Shown piece by piece: positions 1 through 6,193 of a stretch of 10,249 nucleotides of DNA (position 1 is the stretch's first letter; each line of letters starts with the position of its first letter). The stretch spans positions 1 through 10,249 of the forward strand of contig JACRQB010000138.1 of NCBI GenBank assembly GCA_016222925.1. The letters are read 5' to 3'. The DNA comes from Nitrospirota bacterium (GTDB lineage: Bacteria > Nitrospirota > Nitrospiria > Nitrospirales > Nitrospiraceae). The notes under the pieces are model-generated. The model searched no databases. It was not told the DNA's origin and saw only the letters and a list, made by a program, of their open reading frames with translations. The translations under genes were made by a program, and so were the position numbers.

Positions 1-1
1 A

Positions 2-1624
2 GCGGGTCTTGCGACACCAGTCAGTGCACAGGCTGGCCCAGCGCTGATGGACAAGATGTCAAAAGCCGTCGAGCAGATCGAGCGGCAGGTCCACTCAAAA
101 GGACCATTCCAAGGCGCCGGTTCCCACGCGATGCAGCAGGGTGTGTTGCTTGTCGCGGATGACATGGACAAGGTGAAAGTGACGCAGGGTGGCCGATGCC
201 CGGCGACGGCACCAGTCCGTCCATATGACGTGACCGCGATGAACGTCGAGATCACGGTCAATCGGTTCGGGGACTTCTATCCGGGCTTCATGTATGCCCT
301 CACGGAGCATGTCGCCGGAGTGCGTGAAGAAGAGACAAAGAATAGGGCTGCGCGGGAGAGTGAGGATCCGAGCTTCGCCGGGGGCGCTATCTCGAACGGG
401 TTGCAAGGGGATCTGATTCAGCCGCTGGTCATTCGTGCCAACCAGGGTGACTGCTTGCGGATTACACTCCGCAACCAGATCGAAGGCGAACCCACGAACA
501 TGATCATCAACGGGTCACAGTTGTTGGTGGCCAACACCGGCAAACCAGCCACGGCCAATAATCCGGAGGCCTTGATCGCCTCAGGAAAGGCCGGCGAGTT
601 CGAATGGTATATCCAGCCGGATACACAAGAAGGCGGACACGCATTTCATAGTCACGCCTCCAGAGATCAATATTCGCTGGGTCTGTTGGGGTCGCTCGTG
701 GTTGAGCCACGGGGATCTCGTTTCTTGAGCCCCTTCACCGGCGAGGAGATGAAGAGCGGCTGGGAAGCCATTATCGATAAGGAAAATGGCTCGGACTTCC
801 GTGAATTCGTGATTTTCTATCATGAGGCCGGTGACGAGACGTTCCGGCTCTTGAATCGCAAGGGCGACATGCTCCCGCAACGCGATGCCCATACCGATAC
901 CTATCGGCCGGCCGCTCGGTTGCTCAACTATCGCAGTGAGCCGCATGGGTCGAGGTTGGAGATGCAAGAGCATCTCGTTGGTTTTGCCGATGAATCGCAG
1001 GGCTATGGGTCCTATACGTTCGGTGACCCGGCGACCACGATCCCACGTTCTTATTTGGGCGATCCTGCGACCTTCCGTATGATCGGTGGCTCAGAAATCG
1101 TCCATTCGCACCACTTGCATGGTGGGTCGATTCGTTGGGCCAGGCAGCCTGGGACCAGCAAGCTGGATCCGACGCTGTCCAAGAATGGTCCGGTCAAGTT
1201 TCCGATGATCAATGATACCTCTGACCGGTTGGACGTTCAGTCAATCGGACCGTCTGAGATCTACGATGAAGTGATCGAAGGCGGATCGGGTGGGTTGCAA
1301 GCGCTGGCTGGAGAATTTGTGTTCCATTGCCATATCCCGCAGCACTACGTGACGGGTATGTGGGGCTTCTGGCGGGTGTATAACACGCTGCAGCAACCAG
1401 GATTCCAGACCGATGTGATGAAACCGCTTGTGGAATTGCCGGATCGGAAAGGCAAGATTAAAGCTGCCATCGGTTCCGATAAGCTGGTCGGCACGACGGT
1501 CGATTGGTACGGCGGTAAGAAGTGGGAAATTACGAAGGACAAGACCGATTGGAAAGCCAATCCAGTAAAAGTGTCTATTAAAGATTGGGTTGAATATATG
1601 CTTCCTCCCCAGGATCACGTTTGA
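2..1624 (+). CDS. Large secreted multicopper oxidase, N-terminal part (partial at the left edge, frame broken at its 3' end)
   Basis: This is the upstream part of a periplasmic or exported multicopper oxidase. The frame is already open at base 2 and reads AGLATPVSAQAG before the first ATG at 47. That looks like the end of a signal peptide cut near SA-QA, and no ribosome site precedes base 47, so the true start is outside the window. Numbering from the ATG at 47, the region forms one two-domain cupredoxin unit (about residues 51-445). Domain A keeps only a remnant histidine pair (HSH, 201-203). Domain B carries H353-xx-H356-x-H358 and H427-C428-H429-xxx-H433-xxxx-M438, which is a complete type 1 copper site plus four trinuclear-cluster histidines. 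The reading stops at TGA 1622-1624, but homologous domain sequence continues in the +1 frame. The substrate is unknown; family relatives oxidise organics, Cu(I), Fe(II) or Mn(II). The domain number and size suggest an MnxG-like enzyme, but that is inference. Confidence 0.87.
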   Translation, partial: AGLATPVSAQAGPALMDKMSKAVEQIERQVHSKGPFQGAGSHAMQQGVLLVADDMDKVKVTQGGRCPATAPVRPYDVTAMNVEITVNRFGDFYPGFMYALTEHVAGVREEETKNRAARESEDPSFAGGAISNGLQGDLIQPLVIRANQGDCLRITLRNQIEGEPTNMIINGSQLLVANTGKPATANNPEALIASGKAGEFEWYIQPDTQEGGHAFHSHASRDQYSLGLLGSLVVEPRGSRFLSPFTGEEMKSGWEAIIDKENGSDFREFVIFYHEAGDETFRLLNRKGDMLPQRDAHTDTYRPAARLLNYRSEPHGSRLEMQEHLVGFADESQGYGSYTFGDPATTIPRSYLGDPATFRMIGGSEIVHSHHLHGGSIRWARQPGTSKLDPTLSKNGPVKFPMINDTSDRLDVQSIGPSEIYDEVIEGGSGGLQALAGEFVFHCHIPQHYVTGMWGFWRVYNTLQQPGFQTDVMKPLVELPDRKGKIKAAIGSDKLVGTTVDWYGGKKWEITKDKTDWKANPVKVSIKDWVEYMLPPQDHV

Positions 1625-4463
1625 TCCACAAACGGGTAAGTTGGCGTTCCCATGGCTGCGTCCGCACCTCGGGAAGCGACCACCCTTTGCGCCAAATCAT
1701 GGCGGTGCGCCATGGTTGGAGCCGTTCCGAGTTCGTGAGGATGGCACGAGAAGCACGGAGCAGGCCAAGCCTGGTGAGCAAGGTCCGTGGAGCTTGTGCC
1801 CGGAGAATTCACCGAGGAAGTTCTTCACGATCCATTCGATCACGCTCCCGATCACGCTCAAGCCGGCTACCGAAAAGACGGCGGCGGTTGTCGATCCGAT
1901 CGGCATGATCTATGTCTTGCACGAAGAGGAAGCCGAGGTTCGTAAGAACCCAAAGAAACAGTTGCCATTAGTGATCCGCGGCAACGTGTATGATTGCGTA
2001 GATGTGATTTTCAAGAACGAAATTCCTGACGATGCGCGGACCGGTTGGTCGAATAAGATCAATCTCCATCCGCATTTCTTTCAGTTCGACACCAGTGCGT
2101 CGGATGGTCCGACGATCGGGTTCTCCTACGACATGTCGTTGCGGGCCTTCACGATGTTGAAGGATCCGGAGCCGACGAAGGGCATGCCGTTACCGGCCAA
2201 TACCGTGTTGACGGCAGATTCAAACGCCGGCGCCCGTAGCATCACGCTGGCGGACACGTCAAAGTTTCATGTGAATACGGAACTTGGCGTAGGTATGGAT
2301 GATCCGAAGTTTTTCGAAGTCGTACGGATCAAGTCTATTAACGGCAAGACCGTCACGTTCGATGCGCCGTTGAAGTACGGACATAAGAAGAACGATATTG
2401 CCAGCGTGGAATTCATCCGAGAGCGCTGGTACGTCGACTCGGATTTGGGCACGATCTACTGGCATGATCACGTGTTCGGGACGGACACGTGGGGCCATGG
2501 GCTGTTCTCGGCCTTCATCACGGAGCCGCCACGGTCGACCTATCATGATCCGGTCACCGGCAAAGAAATTCGGAGCGGCCCCATTGCAGATATTCATACC
2601 TTGGAGCCGGTTTCGGCCCACATCCGCGGCAGTTTCCGTGAAGTTATGATGCATATCATGGACAGTAACGCCCGATCGGCGGAGCTGATCACGACGGACA
2701 ATCCCCAGGCAAAGATGAATGCGGTGACGGTGGACGGACCGCCGTCGCATCAGTTCCCAGCAAAAATCAATAAGTCTGCGATGTGGTTTCTGAATGGTGG
2801 TGAAGCCACGACAGGCAGCGGCTACGGCATGCGTGTGGAGCCGTTGAGCGTGCGGCTTGCGAACAACCCTGACCCGTCCAAATTGTTCATCTCCGGAATC
2901 CATGGTGATCCAGGTACGCCATTGTTACGCGCCTATCTTGGCGATCCGATAATGGTGCGTGCCCTGGTGGGATCGGCCAATGAAGTGCATACCTGGCACG
3001 TGACCGGACACTGGTTCCCGATGGAACGCTACGGGAAGGATGCCATGCCGCGCAGTACGATCCATTTGGTGATCGGTGAGCGGTATGATCCGGCCATTCC
3101 AGCGGCTGGTGGTCCGCAAAAACAGGCGGGCGACTATCTCTACTACAGCGGCCGTGCGTCGCATTTCGCGGAAGGCAGTTGGGGCATCTTCCGTGTGTTT
3201 GATGAGTTGCAGAGTGATTTGAAACCATTGCCCAGTCGTGAGCAGATTCAAAAGTCTGCTCCGTCGGTGTGTCCGGCTGAGTCGCCGGTGAAGACCTTCA
3301 ATGTCTCAGCGATCGATCAACAGATCCGGTACCATGAGGGTGCGCCGGGTGTGATGGAAGTCGATCTTGAGCGGAAGATGGTCTTCGGCAATGAACAGGG
3401 CAAGATGTATGTGCTCGACGGAGATCGTGGGCGAGTCAAGGCCGGAGAGCTCAAGCCGAGCCCACTGACTCTGCACGTCAATGTCGGTGATTGCGTGAAA
3501 ATCAATCTGAAAAATGAGATGGCCAGGGAGCGAGCCGGGTTCCACGTCGACATGATGGCGTTTAACCCGAAGGATTCGTTCGGTGCCAATGTGGGTAACA
3601 ATCCCGGTGATCAAACGGTTGGTCCCGGCGAGAGTAAGACCTACACCTACTATGCTCACCCTGAATATGGGGAGCTTGCTGCGTTGATTCAGGATTGGGG
3701 GAACGTCGTGGAAAATCCACGAAACGGCCTGTTTGGTTCTATCATCGTTGGTCCGAAGGGATCGCGGTATCGCGACCCAGTGTCGGGTGACGATATTACA
3801 ATGAAGAGCAGCTGGCGAGCCGATGTCCTCGTAGACCGGGCGCTTCCTGGAAATGAAAGCCGGAAGAACTATCGCGATTTCTCGTTGATGTTCCAGGACG
3901 AGGACAATATCGTAGGCGTGAGCTTCATGCCCTACATTCAACAAGTAGCCGGTATCACGGCGGTCAACTATCGCTCGGAGCCGACGGCCTGGAGAATGGA
4001 AAAGGGCTGTGACGTGTCCGAGATTTTCAGCTGCGTGAAAGCCGGGGATACGCCTTCGACCCCGTTGCTCCAGGCGCACGTTGGAGATTCCGTGGCTGTT
4101 CACGTGTTGGGTGCGTTCAGTGAGCAGGTGCAACTGTTCACGATTGATGGACATGAGTGGCCGCACGAACCGTATATGCAGGGTGCCGACCAAGTCAGCA
4201 CTATGGAGTTCGGTGGATCAGAAGTCATCAATGCGTATCTCACCGGAGGAGCCGGCGGTCCGAACAAGATCGTGGGAGACTATCTGTGGAAAAATCAGCG
4301 ACCGGCTTTTGCCAATGCCGGACAGTGGGGCCTGTTCAAGGTCCTTCCGGTTGATGATCAACGGATCAAGCCGTTGATGCCGCAGGTTCCGCCGACAAGG
4401 ACTGCAGAGCAGCCGTCTGGTAAGGCCAAGGCCTCACCGACCTCGCTGAAGAACAAGAAGTAA
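1590..4463 (+). CDS. Large secreted multicopper oxidase, C-terminal part (continuation of the preceding frame after a +1 shift)
   Basis: This is the downstream part of the same oxidase. The open stretch can only be started at a TTG (1590) with no ribosome site, and the next ATG lies 105 codons in, past conserved sequence. It is therefore best read as a continuation of the upstream frame. With residue 1 at the TTG, unit 2 spans about 70-540 and unit 3 about 561-920. Unit 2 carries the two HxH pairs expected of trinuclear-cluster ligands, H160-P-H162 and W-H292-D-H294. Its later sites are partly lost: H467-TW-H470 remains, but the HCHxxxH block is replaced by YYSGRASH. Unit 3 keeps the fold landmarks (CP at 561, VGDC at 632-635, GLFGSIIV, NYRSEP, GQWGLFKV) but no copper-ligand set. 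A beta-rich module of about 70 residues (roughly 200-272) is inserted between the two HxH pairs. The C-terminal tail (about 925-957) is Pro/Lys-rich and looks disordered. Together the two parts give roughly 1,490 residues in the window. Confidence 0.85.
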   Translation: MNICFLPRITFDPQTGKLAFPWLRPHLGKRPPFAPNHGGAPWLEPFRVREDGTRSTEQAKPGEQGPWSLCPENSPRKFFTIHSITLPITLKPATEKTAAVVDPIGMIYVLHEEEAEVRKNPKKQLPLVIRGNVYDCVDVIFKNEIPDDARTGWSNKINLHPHFFQFDTSASDGPTIGFSYDMSLRAFTMLKDPEPTKGMPLPANTVLTADSNAGARSITLADTSKFHVNTELGVGMDDPKFFEVVRIKSINGKTVTFDAPLKYGHKKNDIASVEFIRERWYVDSDLGTIYWHDHVFGTDTWGHGLFSAFITEPPRSTYHDPVTGKEIRSGPIADIHTLEPVSAHIRGSFREVMMHIMDSNARSAELITTDNPQAKMNAVTVDGPPSHQFPAKINKSAMWFLNGGEATTGSGYGMRVEPLSVRLANNPDPSKLFISGIHGDPGTPLLRAYLGDPIMVRALVGSANEVHTWHVTGHWFPMERYGKDAMPRSTIHLVIGERYDPAIPAAGGPQKQAGDYLYYSGRASHFAEGSWGIFRVFDELQSDLKPLPSREQIQKSAPSVCPAESPVKTFNVSAIDQQIRYHEGAPGVMEVDLERKMVFGNEQGKMYVLDGDRGRVKAGELKPSPLTLHVNVGDCVKINLKNEMARERAGFHVDMMAFNPKDSFGANVGNNPGDQTVGPGESKTYTYYAHPEYGELAALIQDWGNVVENPRNGLFGSIIVGPKGSRYRDPVSGDDITMKSSWRADVLVDRALPGNESRKNYRDFSLMFQDEDNIVGVSFMPYIQQVAGITAVNYRSEPTAWRMEKGCDVSEIFSCVKAGDTPSTPLLQAHVGDSVAVHVLGAFSEQVQLFTIDGHEWPHEPYMQGADQVSTMEFGGSEVINAYLTGGAGGPNKIVGDYLWKNQRPAFANAGQWGLFKVLPVDDQRIKPLMPQVPPTRTAEQPSGKAKASPTSLKNKK
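1601..1625 (+). other. +1 frame break joining the two oxidase parts; possible recoding site
   Basis: The upstream frame ends CAC GTT TGA (1616-1624), and the oxidase continues in the frame one base later (GAT CCA CAA from 1623). The break could be an extra base in the C run at 1607-1610 or the T run at 1620-1622, whether a true mutation or a sequencing error. It also resembles a prfB-type recoding site: a sense codon ending UU directly before UGA, with AGGA (1611-1614) four bases ahead of GTT. In prfB the sense codon is CUU, which re-pairs in the +1 frame better than GUU would. The recoding reading is therefore possible but not favoured. Confidence 0.6.
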
Positions 4464-4477
4464 GTATCGATATCGGT

Positions 4478-4505
4478 GGCGTACCCATGTGAAAGTGGGT
4501 ACGCC
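4478..4505 (+). repeat. Perfect 10-bp inverted repeat after the oxidase gene
   Basis: GGCGTACCCA (4478-4487) pairs with TGGGTACGCC (4496-4505) across an 8-base loop. No T run follows, so it is unlikely to end transcription on its own. It sits 15 bases after the oxidase stop and just ahead of a proper terminator, so it may protect the 3' end of the message. Confidence 0.6.
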
Positions 4506-4538
4506 GCTATGCTGCCAAGTCAACTCATGTATATCCAG

Positions 4539-4569
4539 CTGGGGAGTCATGGCTCCCCAGTGCTTTTTT
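4539..4569 (+). terminator. Rho-independent terminator
   Basis: CTGGGGAG (4539-4546) pairs with CTCCCCAG (4553-4560) across a 6-base loop. Three bases later comes a run of six T (4564-4569). This is a textbook intrinsic terminator for the oxidase transcript. It ends only 15 bases before the next start codon, so the downstream genes need read-through or their own promoter. I could not find a convincing promoter in the gap. Confidence 0.8.
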
Positions 4570-4573
4570 GACA

Positions 4574-4577
4574 GGAG
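4574..4577 (+). promoter_or_regulatory. Ribosome binding site for the broken cupredoxin-like gene
   Basis: GGAG lies seven bases before the ATG at 4585. It supports 4585 as the original start of the gene whose frame is now interrupted. Confidence 0.6.
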
Positions 4578-4584
4578 CATCATC

Positions 4585-4757
4585 ATGAGACACTTCATCC
4601 GTGCTCTTGTTCTTGGTTTCTCGGTCTGACCCTTACGACGCTCACGGTGAGTACGGGAGCGATGGAATTCGCATTGGCCTATGAGCCGATGGCGGTTTTG
4701 AACGGAGGTGCGGTCAAGGGGATGGTTCACTTCTCGAATTGGAAGAAACCTAGTTAG
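4585..4757 (+). pseudogene. 5' remnant of a secreted cupredoxin-like protein (signal peptide frameshifted)
   Basis: The ATG at 4585 has a good ribosome site and reads MRHFIRALVLGF, the start of a signal peptide, then hits TGA at 4627-4629. The frame starting at 4620 continues naturally as LGLTLTTLTVSTGA followed by MEFALAYE, the rest of the signal peptide and the mature N-terminus. A single lost base around 4612-4620 would restore the gene. The second frame runs through a short beta-like stretch (GGAVKGMVHFSNWKKP) and stops at TAG 4755-4757. The coding sense then resumes in a third frame (EANICQF from 4757), so a second lesion lies at about 4748-4757. From memory of related proteins, several tens of residues seem to be missing there, which points to a deletion. 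The remnant and the 4778-5188 frame belong to one ancestral gene. Confidence 0.7.
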
Positions 4758-4777
4758 AGGCAAATATCTGTCAGTTT

Positions 4778-5188
4778 GTGCCGTATGTCTGGGTGATGCG
4801 CAACGAGCATCCTCTAACCGTGAAAAATCTTGATTCGGTGGCACACGATCTTCAAGTGTATGAACGGGATTGGGGACATATCTTTATTATGTTTCACCGT
4901 CCTGCGCTGACCAAAGGGGGAACTCAGGATTTTGTTCGTTTTACCGGGGATCGGCGAGGTGTTATCATGCAATGCGGGATGCATCTCTATATGCAGGGAC
5001 ACGGTTTTGCTGTAGATAACCCGTACTATGCCGTGACGGGGAGCGAGGGGATGTTTGATATCAGAGATCTCCCTGCCGGGACCTACCGGATCAAGGCTTG
5101 GCATCCGACTCTCGGGGAACAGGATCGGGAATTCACCGTAGCGGCTGGAGAAAGCAGTTCGGTGGAATTTACGTTTAAGGAAAAATAG
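4778..5188 (+). CDS. Cupredoxin-like protein with carboxypeptidase-regulatory-type C-terminus (body of the broken gene)
   Basis: This is the longest intact piece of the damaged gene. A GTG at 4778 can start it, but the same frame is open back to 4754 (LEANICQF), and no ribosome site precedes 4778. The piece probably has no start of its own. Residues 15-80 look like a blue-copper fold: H23 in VAHDLQVYE, then C66-GM-H69-LY-M72, which resembles the C-x2-H-xn-M loop of type 1 copper proteins with a short Met spacing. Residues about 82-133 (NPYYAVT, then GMFDIRDLPAGTYRIKAWHP) match the beta-sandwich pattern of carboxypeptidase-regulatory-like domains. Intact family members are secreted. Beside a multicopper oxidase, a copper or electron-transfer role is a reasonable inference. 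Its stop lies two bases before the next ATG, so translation is probably coupled. Confidence 0.65.
   Translation: MPYVWVMRNEHPLTVKNLDSVAHDLQVYERDWGHIFIMFHRPALTKGGTQDFVRFTGDRRGVIMQCGMHLYMQGHGFAVDNPYYAVTGSEGMFDIRDLPAGTYRIKAWHPTLGEQDREFTVAAGESSSVEFTFKEK
5177..5181 (+). promoter_or_regulatory. Ribosome binding site for the 5191 gene
   Basis: AAGGA lies nine bases before the ATG at 5191, inside the last codons of the preceding gene. This fits translational coupling and fixes the start at 5191. Confidence 0.6.
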
Positions 5189-5190
5189 CG

Positions 5191-5697
5191 ATGCGTGTAC
5201 GGTGGCATCTGATCGGTCTGCTACTCATCGTCCTGCTGAGTGAGATTACGGTGCTGGCCGCGTTCGGCGAGGTTGCGGCGGTGCAGACGGTGAGCCGTGT
5301 CGAAGTGGTGCTTGCCTATCACTTTCGAGCTCGTGAGGCCGAACTCAAAAAGGAGTTTGCTCAGGCTGGGCTTGTCAATGCGCATTTTCAATTTGCCAGG
5401 ATGGGGCAACCACCGCAGAATATCGGGTTGGGGCGAGAGGTCCCAGCCGATAAGGCCAGAGAAGCGATTCGATTGGCGTTGAAGTACAATCTAGGAGTCG
5501 GCATCTTACTGCCGGAACGATTATTTCCTCCCAGGTTTATCACGATTGCGTCATCAAATTATGATGACACCGTGGAATACCCAATTGATCAAGCGACATT
5601 GGGTAAGTTGCAGAGCCCTGAGTTGACGACGGAAGCCTTTCATCGTCTTTATCACGAGCTGACCTCTGCCGTGATCATCCCAAAGGGACACTATTAA
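5191..5697 (+). CDS. Secreted or membrane-anchored protein of unknown function, 168 aa
   Basis: I do not recognise a named family. The N-terminus (MRVRWHLIGLLLIVLLSEITVLAAFGEVAA) has a basic start and a hydrophobic core at about residues 8-25, which is a signal peptide or single anchor, so the rest should be periplasmic. The mature part is a mixed alpha/beta chain without cysteine. It has a charged helix at about 46-60 (RAREAELKKEFAQAG), a conserved-looking GREVPADKAREAIRLALKYN segment at 81-100, a hydrophobic strand (GVGILLPERL) and a C-terminal helix with FHRLYHEL at 150-157. No catalytic or metal-binding cluster is obvious. The start is two bases after the upstream stop, and its own TAA overlaps the next ATG, so it is clearly part of the same operon and probably works with the metal-related proteins around it. 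Confidence 0.8.
   Translation: MRVRWHLIGLLLIVLLSEITVLAAFGEVAAVQTVSRVEVVLAYHFRAREAELKKEFAQAGLVNAHFQFARMGQPPQNIGLGREVPADKAREAIRLALKYNLGVGILLPERLFPPRFITIASSNYDDTVEYPIDQATLGKLQSPELTTEAFHRLYHELTSAVIIPKGHY
5683..5688 (+). promoter_or_regulatory. Ribosome binding site for the 5697 gene
   Basis: AAGGGA lies eight bases before the ATG at 5697 and within the upstream coding sequence. It confirms the TAATG stop-start overlap as a real coupling point. Confidence 0.6.
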
Positions 5698-6134
5698 TGA
5701 CGGCTATACGGTTGCGAACTCGATACTCCGGCATCACGTCGATAATCGTGGGGCTCATGGCCGTCACCGTTGTTTCACTGACCGCGCACGCGATGGTGCT
5801 CGCCGGCGAGCAGGGCCAAAGCCTGAATGAGGCGGCGGATGGGCTGAGGACGAATGCTGAAGAGATGGTGGCCCATGGTGGAATGGGCGATGCGAAGGCG
5901 ATCATTCACCACTGCGCCGAGACAGCGAGGTATGCCGAAGTGCTTCTCAAACAGCTCTCCACGTCGCATCTAGGCCGAGAGGAGGGTGTCGCGTCCCTCA
6001 ATGACGTTATTCGCCACTGTAAGCGGGTGGCAGAAATCGGTATCCATGCCGATCCGGGTGTCCTCCTCAATCCTGCTATCAAGGCTCGCACAGCCGCACG
6101 CGCATCAGTGAAGGCACTCGGGTTTGCCAAGTAG
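5697..6134 (+). CDS. Secreted His/Cys-containing helical protein, SmbP-like small metal-binding type
   Basis: This 145-residue protein has a signal peptide (hydrophobic core about 13-36, likely cut near VLAG) and a wholly helical mature part. Histidines and two cysteines sit on the predicted helices: H60, then H71-H72-C73, H91, H107-C108 and H117. The segment VAHGGMGDAKAIIHHCAE followed by TARYAEVLLKQL resembles the repeating His-bearing helices of SmbP, a periplasmic metal-binding four-helix protein known from ammonia oxidisers. It lacks the very high histidine content of SmbP itself, so the homology is likely rather than certain. A role in binding copper or another metal in the periplasm would fit the oxidase neighbourhood. 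The start overlaps the upstream stop (TAATG), and the gene ends in three successive in-frame stops (TAG TGA TAG, 6132-6140). Confidence 0.75.
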   Translation: MTAIRLRTRYSGITSIIVGLMAVTVVSLTAHAMVLAGEQGQSLNEAADGLRTNAEEMVAHGGMGDAKAIIHHCAETARYAEVLLKQLSTSHLGREEGVASLNDVIRHCKRVAEIGIHADPGVLLNPAIKARTAARASVKALGFAK

Positions 6135-6140
6135 TGATAG

Positions 6141-6167
6141 CTCTCCTCGCAATGCGAGAGGGGAGAG
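6141..6167. repeat. Imperfect hairpin between convergent genes
   Basis: CTCGC (6146-6150) pairs with GCGAG (6154-6158). The stem can extend with CTCTC (6141-6145) and GAGAG (6163-6167) around a small bulge. It sits between the convergent ends of the SmbP-like gene and the Sua5 gene, where a bidirectional terminator would be expected. Neither strand has a T run, so its terminator activity is uncertain. Confidence 0.35.
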
Positions 6168-6193
6168 GCACAGAACCGACCAGCAGTTTGACT

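Noticed and set aside
3306..4193. Long open frame on the minus strand opposite the oxidase (295 codons), and another at 2259-2903.
   Set aside because: Both lie antisense to well-supported cupredoxin sequence, have no recognisable domain and no ribosome site, and are a common by-product of GC-rich codon use.
4568..4573. TTGACA, a perfect -35 consensus, just before the 4585 gene.
   Set aside because: It overlaps the terminator T run and the ribosome site, and a matching -10 would fall inside the coding sequence with nothing TATAAT-like there.
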